Assembly: GCA_032117915.1 (NCBI GenBank)
Contig: JAULYI010000181.1
Span: forward strand, 1-41,308
Direction of reading: 5' to 3'
Length of the DNA stretch: 41,308 nucleotides
From: ZLKRG46 sp032117915
GTDB taxonomy: Bacteria > Bacteroidota > Ignavibacteria > Kapaibacteriales > Kapaibacteriaceae
The notes beneath the pieces are model-generated. The model searched no databases. It was not told the DNA's origin and worked only from the letters and a program-made list of their open reading frames with translations. Shown here one piece after another: positions 1 to 9,653 of this stretch. Numbering within the stretch: the first letter of the stretch is position 1; each line of letters starts with the position of its first letter. The translations under genes and the position numbers were made by a program.

Positions 1-657
1 ATGGCCTTTGTCAGACCATCGCCGTCCCGCCTTGTCTTGGGCGGCGTTACCTCGACCACGCGGGAAATGATGCTGCTGTGCGAGGGTGCTGGGTATGATA
101 CCATCATTGTCGAGACGGTCGGCGTGGGCCAGAGCGAGATCGACGTCGCCGACATGGTCGACCTCTTCCTCTTGCTGGTACTGCCAACGGCCGGCGATGA
201 CGTGCAGGGAATCAAGCGTGGCATCATGGAAGTGGCCGACGCCATCGTGGTGACGAAGGCCGACCTTGATGACGCTCAGGCCAGCCGGGCCGTCGCACAG
301 TATCGCGGAAGCATGCGCTACATGATGCCGATCCACGAAGGGTGGAGCGTTCCCGCGCTTGCTGTCAGTAGTCTTGCGTCGTCCGGCATGAGCGCTCTTC
401 ACGAAGCGATCGAACATTTTTTTGCTCCGGATCGTATGGCAGCAATTGCGATGCGCAGACATCGTCAGCGCATCGCTTGGTTCGACGATAGGCTGCACCG
501 GTCCCTCGTTGCCCTTGTCGAGGGCGACGAACGACTTAGGCAGCAGCTTGCAGCATTGCGGCGAGACGTCGAGACCGGCATCATTGTACCATCGACGGCC
601 GTAGGCCGGTTTATGCAGACCGTAGCACTTGTCACGAGGAACCCACACATACCATGA
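1..657 (+). CDS. meaB: MeaB/ArgK family P-loop GTPase, 3' part
   Basis: This is the C-terminal 218 residues of a MeaB/ArgK (G3E-type) GTPase. In this family it is a chaperone that gates cofactor loading and protects adenosylcobalamin-dependent methylmalonyl-CoA mutase. The visible start is inside the conserved AFxRPSPS segment. It is followed by the TRE-MMLLCEGAGYD stretch, the switch/G3 region ETVGVGQSE and the base-recognition motif TKAD (usual NKAD). The Walker A part, roughly 110 residues, lies upstream of the window, so the ATG at position 1 is probably an internal methionine. The stop overlaps the next start in an ATGA arrangement, suggesting translational coupling with the M24 peptidase. 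A mutase gene upstream is expected from the family, but it is outside the window. The assignment is secure; the mutase partner is inference. Confidence 0.93.
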   Translation: MAFVRPSPSRLVLGGVTSTTREMMLLCEGAGYDTIIVETVGVGQSEIDVADMVDLFLLLVLPTAGDDVQGIKRGIMEVADAIVVTKADLDDAQASRAVAQYRGSMRYMMPIHEGWSVPALAVSSLASSGMSALHEAIEHFFAPDRMAAIAMRRHRQRIAWFDDRLHRSLVALVEGDERLRQQLAALRRDVETGIIVPSTAVGRFMQTVALVTRNPHIP

Positions 658-1862
658 ATTACCTACAACGCATGCAGCAGGCTGTGCAAGAGGCAGGCCT
701 TGACGCTTGGCTCCTGTATGACTTCCGAGGATTGAACGCTCTGGCATGGAACATCCTGGATCTACCGGAGGATGCTCACTGCACCCGGCGCTGGATGATC
801 GTCATCCCCGCCCACGGTTCGGTGACCAAGATCGTGCATCGCATGGAACGCAGTCCGCTAGACCATGTGCAGGCCACAGAGGTGCTGTATAACACGTATC
901 AGTCGTGGGATGCTGCCGTTCGTAATGCCATTGGATCATTTCGTACAGTTGCGATGGAGTACTCACCGGGTAATGCCCTGCCCGTCGTCAGCCGCGTCGA
1001 TGCCGGCACGGTCGAGTTCATCCGCTCGATCGGCTGTGACGTCGTGACATCTGCCGACCTGCTGCAGGCCCACACTGCCGTGATCGACGATGAACGGCTC
1101 GCCGGGAATGCCATTACGGCTGCACGGCTGAAAGAATCCGTCATGAGCGGATTCACACTTGTTCGGGAACGCTTGCTGAGCGGACACTCCGTCACGGAGT
1201 TCGACGTCCAGCAGCACATCATGCGCTGCTTCGAAAAGCACGGTCTGGTAACAGACCACCCCCCGATCGTCGCCATCGGCCCGAACGCTGCAAGTCCCCA
1301 CTATGCCCCCTCGTTTCATGACCATGCGACCATTGAACGGGACATGGTAGTCCTGATCGATGCCTGGGCGCGGTCGCATGCTCCTGCCTCCGTCTATGCC
1401 GACATCACCTGGGTAGGATTCACCGGATCCGATGTACCGCCTGAGGTGGCCGAGCGTTTCGACGTGATCGTTCGGGGTCGTGACGCTGCCTCTGCCCTTG
1501 TTACCGCTCGTTTTGCAGCCGGTGCCGCCATTTATGGATATGAGGTTGACAGAGCCTGCCGTGACGTCATCGAAGCCGCCGGTCTTGGTCACCTGTTCAT
1601 TCATCGGACGGGACACAGCATCACGCACGAGGTACATGGTCCGGGAACGAATATGGACGACTTCGAAACGCATGACACACGACGAATCCTGCCCGGCACA
1701 TCCTTCTCGATCGAACCCGGCGTATATGAGGACGGCGTCCTCGGGCTGCGCACGGAGATCGATATCGTGATCGATCATGACGGTACCGTTCTTATCCCGA
1801 GCGCCCCTGTACAGCAGGTCATCCTGCCTCTGCTCCACGATCACGGATTCATGCCTCAATGA
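654..1862 (+). CDS. M24 family metallopeptidase (Xaa-Pro aminopeptidase-like)
   Basis: This is a 402-residue pita-bread-fold peptidase of family M24, probably a cytoplasmic Xaa-Pro dipeptidase or aminopeptidase that cleaves N-terminal residues next to proline. The N-terminal ~150 residues look like the creatinase/prolidase N domain. The catalytic domain carries the expected dinuclear metal ligands: D236 (in LIDAWA), D250 (in YADITW), H321 (in HRTGHSITHEVHG), E354 (SIEPG) and E368 (RTEID). The start is the ATG that overlaps the meaB stop (ATGA), and its own stop overlaps the TPR gene in the same way. The three genes are therefore likely co-translated. There is no signal peptide. Family membership is clear; substrate specificity cannot be read from the sequence. 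Confidence 0.93.
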   Translation: MNYLQRMQQAVQEAGLDAWLLYDFRGLNALAWNILDLPEDAHCTRRWMIVIPAHGSVTKIVHRMERSPLDHVQATEVLYNTYQSWDAAVRNAIGSFRTVAMEYSPGNALPVVSRVDAGTVEFIRSIGCDVVTSADLLQAHTAVIDDERLAGNAITAARLKESVMSGFTLVRERLLSGHSVTEFDVQQHIMRCFEKHGLVTDHPPIVAIGPNAASPHYAPSFHDHATIERDMVVLIDAWARSHAPASVYADITWVGFTGSDVPPEVAERFDVIVRGRDAASALVTARFAAGAAIYGYEVDRACRDVIEAAGLGHLFIHRTGHSITHEVHGPGTNMDDFETHDTRRILPGTSFSIEPGVYEDGVLGLRTEIDIVIDHDGTVLIPSAPVQQVILPLLHDHGFMPQ

Positions 1863-3649
1863 TGCTGCGTGCACTCATCGTGGTCTTGCTTCTGTACGTC
1901 GGCCTGCCCATACAGGCCCAGGATGCAGCCCGTGATAAACTGCGGCTAGCGGCTACCTATGAGCGCACCGGAGACATGCGCAGCGCGGCACGGATCTATC
2001 TGGAAGTACTCGAAGCCAAGGCAGCGGACAACGCCGCCTATGAGGGTGTGATACGCACGCTCACTGCGCTGGGACAGTTCAGTTCCTTGCTTCCTGTGAT
2101 CGAAGACCGAGAACGGCGGCAACCATCGGCCGACGTCTCCATGCAGCTCGCCGGCGTCTATTGGAAACTTGGCAAACAGCAGGACGCGATCGCAGCATGG
2201 TCCAGAGCTGTTGACCAAGCCGGGAACGACGCCGAGGCCTGGGCCATGGTGGCCGAATCACAGGCAGCCGTCCTGTCCAATGCCATCGCCATCGAGTCCT
2301 TTCTTCGTGCTCGCGACAAGCAGGATGATGCAGACGCCTTTGCCGCCCAGCTCAGCGCCCTTTACATCGCCCTGGGCAAGGTCGAGCAAGGGGCAGAGGA
2401 AGTCCTGAAGGACTTCCGATCATCGAACGACCTGATGCGGGCTCAGGGAAGACTCTCGGCCGTCATGTCGACGCCCGAGGGTGTTGCTGTGGTGGGCGCG
2501 CTGCTTGATTCCGAGGCCGACGAGCAAGGCGACCTCGCGCGGCTCCGTCTGTGGTATTACCGCGAGGTCAAGAACTGGAAGGCGGCGCTTGCCGTGACCA
2601 TCGATCTGGACAAGCGCAGTAAGGCACAAGGACAGGAACTGCTGCAGTTCGGAGACGGCGCAAGGCGAGACGGTGCCTTCGATATCGCCATCGAGGCCTA
2701 CGAGACCGTACTTGCCGATAATCCCAATGAGCAGCGCCGTCTAACGGCGATCTACTCCTATGCCCGAACCCTCGACCAGAAACTCCGGGCAGGGTCCAGC
2801 TTCGACAAGCGTGATGCGCAACGCATCATTGATCGCTACGCAGGAATCGTCCGCGACTTCCCCACGCACTGGTACGCCTCCAATGCGCTCTACCAGATGG
2901 CCTTGCTTGAGATCGACATTCTGGGCAACACCGATGCCGGTCGCGATCTCCTGCAGCGACTCGTCAATCAGTACAAAGGGACGCAGGCTGCCGCGGACGG
3001 TGCCCTGCGCCTTGCACGGATCTATATCGCCGTCGAGGAATTCGATATCGCCGATCAGTACCTCACCGGTCTGGGTCGAATGACCTCGACCGAAACACAG
3101 CCCCAGCGGGACGTGGCGCTGGTCATACGAGGTGACCTTGCCGCTTGGCGCGGCGTGATCGACTCGGCACAGGCCTTCTATGCCAAGGTCGCTGCTGTTC
3201 CCGGTTCGACAGCCGCAAATGACGCCTTGGACCGGCTGCTGATCCTGCAGCTGGCAGATCAGGACTCCTCCGCCGTCGCTACGATGCGTCAGGCCGACAA
3301 ACTTGCCGCAACCGGTAAGACGTCAGCAGCAGCCGAGACCTACCGTGCCGCAGCATCAACTGCGCGTGACGGCGAACTCCGTGATCGCTGCAACCTGTCG
3401 GCAGCCGAGCAGTTCATGACCATCGGACAAGACACGACGGCCATGACCCTGCTTGACGCCATCATTGCCGATGTGCCAGAGACGATCTTCGGCGATCGTG
3501 CCCTGTTCCGGAAGGCCGAACTTGCACTGCGCCGCAAGGATGTTCCATCTGCCGTCGATGCGCTAACCATCCTGCTGGTGCAGTATCCGCGGTCCATCTT
3601 CGTGCCAGACGCACGCGAGCGCATTCGTGCGCTGCGTGGCGATAGCTAG
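1859..3649 (+). CDS. exported tetratricopeptide-repeat protein
   Basis: This 596-residue protein starts with a signal peptide (hydrophobic LRALIVVLLLYVGLPIQA, cleavage likely near AQA/QDA), so it is periplasmic or envelope-associated. The rest is almost all helical TPR-like repeats, for example LAATYERTGDMRSAARIYLE near residues 31-50 and later segments rich in A-x-x-Y/F pairs. The C-terminal end (AELALRRKDVPSAVDALTIL) resembles TPR proteins that scaffold envelope complexes, such as YbgF/BamD-like folds, but no specific partner is visible. The first ATG overlaps the M24 stop (ATGA); a second ATG follows immediately at 1862. The role is unknown: TPRs only indicate protein-protein interaction. 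The coupling to meaB and the M24 peptidase may reflect operon packing rather than function. Confidence 0.85.
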   Translation: MMLRALIVVLLLYVGLPIQAQDAARDKLRLAATYERTGDMRSAARIYLEVLEAKAADNAAYEGVIRTLTALGQFSSLLPVIEDRERRQPSADVSMQLAGVYWKLGKQQDAIAAWSRAVDQAGNDAEAWAMVAESQAAVLSNAIAIESFLRARDKQDDADAFAAQLSALYIALGKVEQGAEEVLKDFRSSNDLMRAQGRLSAVMSTPEGVAVVGALLDSEADEQGDLARLRLWYYREVKNWKAALAVTIDLDKRSKAQGQELLQFGDGARRDGAFDIAIEAYETVLADNPNEQRRLTAIYSYARTLDQKLRAGSSFDKRDAQRIIDRYAGIVRDFPTHWYASNALYQMALLEIDILGNTDAGRDLLQRLVNQYKGTQAAADGALRLARIYIAVEEFDIADQYLTGLGRMTSTETQPQRDVALVIRGDLAAWRGVIDSAQAFYAKVAAVPGSTAANDALDRLLILQLADQDSSAVATMRQADKLAATGKTSAAAETYRAAASTARDGELRDRCNLSAAEQFMTIGQDTTAMTLLDAIIADVPETIFGDRALFRKAELALRRKDVPSAVDALTILLVQYPRSIFVPDARERIRALRGDS

Positions 3650-3685
3650 CGACATCAACACTACCGTTCACTTTCAGGTCCCCAC

Positions 3686-5392
3686 ATGTCCACCGTAACA
3701 ACCTTCGCAGACCTTACCTACACCCGCCCCGACATCGACCACCTCCGTGCTCAGATGGAATCACTGGTCGCCGCCTTTGCAGCGCAGCCGTCAGCCGAGT
3801 CCACGATCGATCTCGTGCGCCACTGGAACGTCATGCGCACAAATGTGAGCACCATGCAGAGCCTTGCAGAGGTCAAGTTCACGCAGAATGTCAAGGACGA
3901 GGACGCCAAGCGCGAGAAGCAGTTCCTTGATGAATTCGGTCCAACGATCACGGAACTCTTCATGCTGGTGCAGAAGCAGGTACTTGCGTCGCCGCACCTG
4001 GACGCCATCAAGGAAGCGTTCGGCGAACTCTTCGTGATACGACTAGAGGAGAGCGATAAGGTCTTCCGCCCCGAGATCAAGGACCTGCTTGTAGAGGAGG
4101 CTGAACTCTGTACGAAGTACAATGACATTACCGCTTCGGCCAAGATCGAGGTTGACGGAAAGACGTATAACCTTTCCACGATCGGCACACTGGCTATCTC
4201 GCTTGATCGCGAGACGCGCAAGAAGGCCGTCACGGCCGTGTATGACTTCCTTGCGTCCCATCAGGCCGAGATCGAGTCGATCTACGACAGACTGGTCAAG
4301 CTTCGCGATGAAAAGGCCCGTCGACTGGGCTATAACGACTACATCGAGTTCCGCTACATCGAGTTCGGCCGGCACGACTATAACCGCAACGACGTCGCCG
4401 TCTTCCGCGATCAGGTCATCGCCCACGTTGTTCCTCTGGTTGGTGCCTTCCGTGCCGCCCAGGCCAAGCGTCTTGGGATCGACAATGTGCGGATCTACGA
4501 CGAGAAGCTCCACTTCGCCGACGGCAATCCTGTTGCCAACGGGGACCACGACTGGATCGTCGATAAAGCTCGCACCATGTACGCAGAGCTCTCGCCCGAA
4601 ACCCATGAGTTCTTTGAACTTATGCTCCAAGGTGGTCTCATGGACCTGAAGTCCCGCGACAACAAGGCGACCGGCGGTTATTGCACCAGCTTTGCCGAGT
4701 TTGGCCTTCCCTTCATCTTTGCGAACTTCAACCAGACCACGCACGACATTGAAGTGCTGACCCACGAAGCCGGCCATGCCTTCCAGTGCTACCGCAGCCG
4801 CGCCTATGAGCAACCCGAATACCGTTGGCCGACCATGGAGGCCTGCGAGATCCATTCCATGGGTATGGAGTTCCTGACGTGGCCCTGGATGGGATCCTTC
4901 TTTGGTGAGCAGTTAGATAAGTTCCGCTTCTACCACCTGCAGGGTGCCCTGCTGTTCCTACCGTATGCCTGTGCCGTTGACCATTTCCAGCACTGGGTCT
5001 ATGAGAACCCCAATGCCACCCCTGCCGAACGGAACGCTACGTGGACCGAGATGGAATCTGTCTATATGCCGTGGCGCGATACGTCGGACATTGCCCATGC
5101 GGCAACGGGGACGCAGTGGCAGCTGCAGCGTCATATCATTGAGAGCCCCTTCTACTACATTGACTATGCACTGGCGCAAACCTGTGCTCTGCAATTCTGG
5201 CAGGCCTCCCAGGTTGACCGTGCCAAGGCCTTCAGCGATTACCTGCGCATCTGCGACATCGGCGGAAGCCAGTCCTTCGTGCAGATCGTCCGTTCGGGCA
5301 ACCTACGCTCGCCCTTCGAAGCAGGATGCCTCGACTCCATCGTTTCCGATGTCAAGCAATGGCTTGACCGGGAGTATCCGCAGTACCTGTGA
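3686..5392 (+). CDS. pepF: M3 family oligoendopeptidase (PepF-like)
   Basis: This 568-residue zinc peptidase of family M3 has the usual length for PepF-type oligoendopeptidases, which degrade short peptides in the cytoplasm. The zinc site HEAGH is at residues 360-364, with E361 as the catalytic base. E388 in the following EIHSM segment is the likely third ligand. Other family landmarks are the long helical N-terminal half, GGYCTSF before the active site, and the C-terminal YYIDYALAQTCALQFW region. There is no signal peptide. It begins 36 bp after the TPR gene with no clear ribosome-binding site and may belong to the same transcript. A hairpin at 5443-5469 follows the stop. The family call is very secure; the exact gene name is by analogy. 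Confidence 0.95.
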   Translation: MSTVTTFADLTYTRPDIDHLRAQMESLVAAFAAQPSAESTIDLVRHWNVMRTNVSTMQSLAEVKFTQNVKDEDAKREKQFLDEFGPTITELFMLVQKQVLASPHLDAIKEAFGELFVIRLEESDKVFRPEIKDLLVEEAELCTKYNDITASAKIEVDGKTYNLSTIGTLAISLDRETRKKAVTAVYDFLASHQAEIESIYDRLVKLRDEKARRLGYNDYIEFRYIEFGRHDYNRNDVAVFRDQVIAHVVPLVGAFRAAQAKRLGIDNVRIYDEKLHFADGNPVANGDHDWIVDKARTMYAELSPETHEFFELMLQGGLMDLKSRDNKATGGYCTSFAEFGLPFIFANFNQTTHDIEVLTHEAGHAFQCYRSRAYEQPEYRWPTMEACEIHSMGMEFLTWPWMGSFFGEQLDKFRFYHLQGALLFLPYACAVDHFQHWVYENPNATPAERNATWTEMESVYMPWRDTSDIAHAATGTQWQLQRHIIESPFYYIDYALAQTCALQFWQASQVDRAKAFSDYLRICDIGGSQSFVQIVRSGNLRSPFEAGCLDSIVSDVKQWLDREYPQYL

Positions 5393-5442
5393 AATCCCGG
5401 TTTAGGATACGCCCCAGTCACACCTGTTGAAATTATCGCAAC

Positions 5443-5469
5443 ACCCCTATGGCAGTTTGTCATAGGGGT
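5443..5469. terminator. hairpin downstream of M3 peptidase gene
   Basis: A perfect 9-bp inverted repeat (ACCCCTATG / CATAGGGGT, loop of 9) lies 50 bp after the peptidase stop. It extends to 11 pairs if one T is bulged. No run of T follows, so it is a weak candidate for intrinsic termination. Its right arm lies inside the promoter spacer of the next gene, so it could also be an operator or attenuator-like palindrome. Confidence 0.5.
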
Positions 5470-5486
5470 TGTATTGCGTAGCTTTG
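5456..5486 (+). promoter_or_regulatory. Bacteroidota-type promoter (TTTG -33 / TAGCTTTG -7)
   Basis: TTTG at 5456-5459 and TAGCTTTG at 5479-5486 are separated by 19 bases. This matches the Bacteroidota primary-sigma consensus TTTG-N19..21-TAnnTTTG. Transcription would start near 5491, giving a leader of about 50 nt that ends with an SD-like AGAAGG at 5531-5536, six bases before the ATG at 5543. This is the best promoter in the window and would drive the large Ig-repeat surface protein. Confidence 0.75.
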
Positions 5487-5542
5487 CCGTCGATCCACAG
5501 AAAACTAACATTTCTTTTTTGCAGTAAAAGAGAAGGGCCACT

Positions 5543-8500
5543 ATGGCACGATCGATCACCCGTTTTGCGCTCGTTGTCGTGATCGCAGTCTCTGCGTTTG
5601 TGACATCGTTCGCACAATCGAACCCTACGCCTTGGAATCTGGCGACGCAGGGCAACTACCTTTTCAACACATGGCTAAGCACCCAGCCGGCGTTGACATA
5701 TCCCTCGTCAATGGTCTTCCATGTGTTCTCTGAGCCCTGGGAGCCATTCGGCACACCGCTGGACCTTGCGCCTACAGGTGACTGGACAGCAGCGTATAGC
5801 GTAACAAGTAGCTCACGTATCAACGGCGAAAGCACCAATGGTGTCTCGTTCTTTGCTACCTCGGCAAGTCAGCCGTTGAACAACTGCGCCTTTGTTGGTG
5901 CAGCCGTTCTTGCGTTGAACACGCAGGGTCGTACCGAGGTCGTCGTCAACTGGACCAATCGCGTCCTTGCGAGCGGAACGCGTCCGTACGTGATGCGGCT
6001 CCAGTACCGCATCGGAACGACGGGTGCGTGGGTCAATGCGATCGATCCGAATGGCAGCTTCCTTGAGATCGACGGAACGCGTCCGACAAACACGGCGCAA
6101 AACTTCTCCTACACGCTTCCCGCATCGCTAGAGAATCAGGCAACGGTACAACTCCGTTGGCTGTACTTCCAGACAACGTCGGGATCGAACACGCGTCCCC
6201 GCATCGCTCTGGACGACCTGACCGTATCGTCGCAGCCGACCACGGGCGTACCGAACGCAACGGCACTTGCCATTCGCACGCTATCGCCGCAGACTCCGGC
6301 ACAGGGCGTACCCTTCTCTGTCGAGATTCGTTCCGTTGACGTTACGGGTGCAGCTCGACCCGTAGCAAGTGGCACAACGGTCTTCCTGAGCCGCTCAGCA
6401 GGTACGGGATCCCTTGGTGGCAGTACGGTTGGCTTCATTCCTGCCGGCCAAAGCTTTGCCGTCATTAATGGCGTTACGTATAACACGGCCGAAACCGGAG
6501 TATCGATCACCGCCACCGGCGGAGTCCTTACCTCCACCACGACACCGACCTTCACGGTTGCAACACCGGCCACGTGGCTGTGGATCGAGCAAGTGGACAA
6601 TGTCGGCTACGTCGGCTCGCCGATGTCGTCATTCACGGTTCGCGCTATGCGCGGTGACAACGTCATCGACCCCAGCTATAGCGGTGTCATGACGCTCACG
6701 CGCGTTAGCGGACCTGGTTCGCTGACGGGTACGACGTCGGTCGCAAGCCTTCGTGGCGTCGCCACCTTCAACAACATCTCCTTCACGGCTCCTGGCGTTT
6801 ACACTCTTCGTGTCTCAGCTCCGGGACTTCCGGCCGCTGATCTGCCGCAAGTCGTGGTCAATGCCACTCCGACGCTGCTGACGGATGTCGTTCCGCAGTT
6901 CGTTCACGGCCGATTCCCGTTCGGCACCTGTAACTGGGGTGCTCGCCCCGTGCCGAACTACGCACGCGTGACCTTCACGAACCTCCAGCCGAACGCAACC
7001 TACCGGTTCAACGTTGGCGGTGCCAACGACCAGAACCTTACGTCAACGGGACCGGGATGGAACTTGCACTGGGACGGTCGCACAAATACGTATACGTTCT
7101 TGAACAGCAAGAGCCTCAACACGGACGGCTCCTATAGCGTATTTGCCACGGGGCCGACCGAAACATCGAAGTCGATCTGGATCAACCTGACGGCCACGAC
7201 GAACATTGCCTTCGAGCAAGGCACGAACATGTTCTGGCGCGTTGCGCTCGGTGATCAATCCGGACGATTGATCCGCTTCTATCAGCTGGCCCAGACATCT
7301 ACGGTCCTTGACCTCGGTCCGGCCGTCAACCAAGGTACCGGCATCGTTGACGTCTACAGCCATGCAACGCCGAAGAATTACATCGCTCTGTACGACAACG
7401 AGGCCGGCACCGGTCGTCCGCTGTCGATCACCGCGGTGCAGCCTGACGGCGCCGTCTTCGTAGGCTCATCGTCGTCGCAGCAGTGGTATCTAGACATCGA
7501 CGAAGACCAAACGGCTTGGGCAACGATTATCCCGAACAACCTGCCGAATGGCGTCCGCCGCATCCAGGAACATTCGGCCGCGACCGGCGCTGTCATTGGT
7601 GCCATCACGTCGCCAACCGGTGTTTGGAACGGCGTTAACACGGTGAATCCGGCGGGTGGCTTCACTGCACCGATCTATCTTCAGACGCCTCGTATCCAGA
7701 TCCTGGCCCCTGTTGCACAGGATACGGTCTGCGGTGCTAAGACGCTCTCGATCAAGTACATTGCTCGCGGTGTGAGCGGTGTTCGCCTTGAATACTCGTC
7801 AACGGACGGCATCACGTGGGAGCCCATCACATCGGTCACTTTCGGTACACCCGGTGTTACACCGGTTGACGCGCTGAAGGGCGAGTATGCCTACAACTGG
7901 ATCGTCCGCGGTGGCTCGTTCAACACGAACTATCGTATTCGTGCCGTTGCTCTTGACCGTGCCGACGTGTCGGCAACGTCCGGCCGTTTTGTCATGGCTC
8001 TCGAGCCCGTCATCCTTGAGCAGCCGGAATCGAAGGACCTGTGCCTAGGAGGAAGCCACACGATGGTAACGCTCACAACAGGCTCCGTTCGCGCATATCA
8101 GTGGTTCAAGAATGGCGTTGCCCTTCCCGGTGCGAACACAGCTGTTCTTACGATCACCGATGCTCACTACACGTCGAATGGCGTGTATACGTGCTTGGTT
8201 GAAGGATATGGTTCATGTGGCACCGTTGTCTCTGAAGGTGCACACATCCGCGTAAGCCGTCCGATCTCCCTCTCGAAGCAGTCCTTCCGTGCAGCGGCCG
8301 ACATCGGTGGCATGGTCGTTCTGAGCGTCGAGGCAGAAGGTCCGCATGAGTTCACGTATCAGTGGTACCGCGGTCAGAATCCCCTTGTCGAAAGCTCACG
8401 CGTACGCGGCGTTACCAGCAGCCGTCTTGAGATCAGCAACATTGCGAAGACAGATCTTGGTAACGATTACTGGTGCCAAGTTTCTGGAACCTGCGGCACG

Positions 8501-9631
8501 GTCGCATCACGTGTCATGCGCGTGTATTCGACGGGTATCTTCGCCGATGCAGCGACGACGGACGTCTTTAGCTGCGCCGGTGGCAAGGTTACCCTGAGCG
8601 TTGATGCCTATGCTAACCCTGCATCCACGCAGCTGAAGCTGCGTTGGCTCCGTGGTGGTGTCCAGCTTGCCGAAGGCGGTAAGTACGAAGGCACCGCAAC
8701 GATGAACCTGACGATCAACAACGTTGAAGCCCAGGACGCCGGCGACTACACCCTTGAGGTTACGGTCGAAGGGAATGACAACCAGTCTGCACGTGCCACG
8801 GTCAAGGTGGGTATCGCTACAGCACCGACGATCTCCGCACAGCCTGTGGGTTCCGACGTTTGCGAAGGCGGCACGCTCACACTGAGCGTCGGCGCAACTG
8901 CGCAAGGTACGCTCGAGTATCAGTGGCAGTTGAATGGAACGGATGTTGCAGGCGCAACGGCAGCAACTTATTCCGTTAACAACTTCTCGGCGGCACGTGC
9001 CGGAACGTACACCTGCCGTGTGTCGACGGCCTGCGGCTCGGAAGTCTCCAGCCCGGCGACAGTCACGCTCCTTCCTGCAACACAGGTTACGGCTCAGCCT
9101 CCTGCAACGATCGACGTCCAAGTTGGCCAGGAGCTCTCGATCAGCCTGACGGCCACAGGTGCTGCACCGCTGCAGTATCAGTGGATCAAGGACAATGTTG
9201 AACTTGCCGGCGAAGTCGCCCCGACGTACACGAAGGCAGCTGCAGAAGCAACCGACGCCGGTAAGTACTGGTGCCGTATCCGGTCGGTCTGTGGCGATCT
9301 CATCAGCGACTCCACTACGGTCACCACGCGTCCGGTCGTTAGCAGCGTTGAAGACGAGCAGCACCTTGGCGGTGCCATCGTCCACGCCGTTGCACCGAAC
9401 CCTGCTGCGTCGTCGGCATCTGTCACGGTTCAGGTGGTCACGCCTGCTCGCCTGACGATGTCCGTCATCGAAGCAACAGGCCGCGTCGTTGCCACGATCA
9501 TCGATGCTGACGTTATCCCGGGCACCTATGCCCTGCCGATCAACGTTGATGCCCTCTCCAACGGAACGTACCTTCTCACGACGTCGTTCGGCGGCCAGCG
9601 TGCCGTACAGACGCTGTCGGTTGTGAAGTAA
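5543..9631 (+). CDS. giant Ig-repeat surface protein with T9SS C-terminal sorting domain
   Basis: This 1362-residue protein is exported through the Sec pathway (signal peptide ending near SFAQ, residues 1-25). Its C-terminal tail (about 1275-1362) has the type IX secretion layout: VAPNPAASSASVTV, then GTYALPINVDALSNGTYLL, then a terminal short strand ending VVK. The N-terminal region (about 26-230) is a beta-rich module of unknown type. Two bacterial Ig-like (Big/invasin-type) modules follow at about 235-445. A further beta region comes next, and then five Ig-like domains between about 822 and 1267, each with the WYxxG/WxKNG and Y.C pattern (QYQWIKDNVEL, GTYTCRV). Most carry an additional Cys-Gly pair. 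Such proteins in this lineage are adhesins or gliding/biofilm components, but no ligand can be named. It has its own promoter upstream and a strong terminator downstream. Confidence 0.9.
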   Translation: MARSITRFALVVVIAVSAFVTSFAQSNPTPWNLATQGNYLFNTWLSTQPALTYPSSMVFHVFSEPWEPFGTPLDLAPTGDWTAAYSVTSSSRINGESTNGVSFFATSASQPLNNCAFVGAAVLALNTQGRTEVVVNWTNRVLASGTRPYVMRLQYRIGTTGAWVNAIDPNGSFLEIDGTRPTNTAQNFSYTLPASLENQATVQLRWLYFQTTSGSNTRPRIALDDLTVSSQPTTGVPNATALAIRTLSPQTPAQGVPFSVEIRSVDVTGAARPVASGTTVFLSRSAGTGSLGGSTVGFIPAGQSFAVINGVTYNTAETGVSITATGGVLTSTTTPTFTVATPATWLWIEQVDNVGYVGSPMSSFTVRAMRGDNVIDPSYSGVMTLTRVSGPGSLTGTTSVASLRGVATFNNISFTAPGVYTLRVSAPGLPAADLPQVVVNATPTLLTDVVPQFVHGRFPFGTCNWGARPVPNYARVTFTNLQPNATYRFNVGGANDQNLTSTGPGWNLHWDGRTNTYTFLNSKSLNTDGSYSVFATGPTETSKSIWINLTATTNIAFEQGTNMFWRVALGDQSGRLIRFYQLAQTSTVLDLGPAVNQGTGIVDVYSHATPKNYIALYDNEAGTGRPLSITAVQPDGAVFVGSSSSQQWYLDIDEDQTAWATIIPNNLPNGVRRIQEHSAATGAVIGAITSPTGVWNGVNTVNPAGGFTAPIYLQTPRIQILAPVAQDTVCGAKTLSIKYIARGVSGVRLEYSSTDGITWEPITSVTFGTPGVTPVDALKGEYAYNWIVRGGSFNTNYRIRAVALDRADVSATSGRFVMALEPVILEQPESKDLCLGGSHTMVTLTTGSVRAYQWFKNGVALPGANTAVLTITDAHYTSNGVYTCLVEGYGSCGTVVSEGAHIRVSRPISLSKQSFRAAADIGGMVVLSVEAEGPHEFTYQWYRGQNPLVESSRVRGVTSSRLEISNIAKTDLGNDYWCQVSGTCGTVASRVMRVYSTGIFADAATTDVFSCAGGKVTLSVDAYANPASTQLKLRWLRGGVQLAEGGKYEGTATMNLTINNVEAQDAGDYTLEVTVEGNDNQSARATVKVGIATAPTISAQPVGSDVCEGGTLTLSVGATAQGTLEYQWQLNGTDVAGATAATYSVNNFSAARAGTYTCRVSTACGSEVSSPATVTLLPATQVTAQPPATIDVQVGQELSISLTATGAAPLQYQWIKDNVELAGEVAPTYTKAAAEATDAGKYWCRIRSVCGDLISDSTTVTTRPVVSSVEDEQHLGGAIVHAVAPNPAASSASVTVQVVTPARLTMSVIEATGRVVATIIDADVIPGTYALPINVDALSNGTYLLTTSFGGQRAVQTLSVVK

Positions 9632-9653
9632 TCGTCACTGCGGAATTCTTGCA

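Noticed and set aside
963..1874. Minus-strand open frame of 303 codons opposite the M24 peptidase gene
   Set aside because: No domain is recognisable, and the metal-binding residues of the plus gene are complete.
4043..4855. Minus-strand open frame of 270 codons opposite the M3 peptidase gene
   Set aside because: The plus frame contains the HEAGH active site and full family length; the opposite frame is a composition artefact of the GC-rich sequence.
8507..9385. Minus-strand open frame of 292 codons opposite the Ig-repeat gene
   Set aside because: It is Cys/Arg-rich with no family resemblance. The plus frame has clear Ig repeats and a sorting tail.
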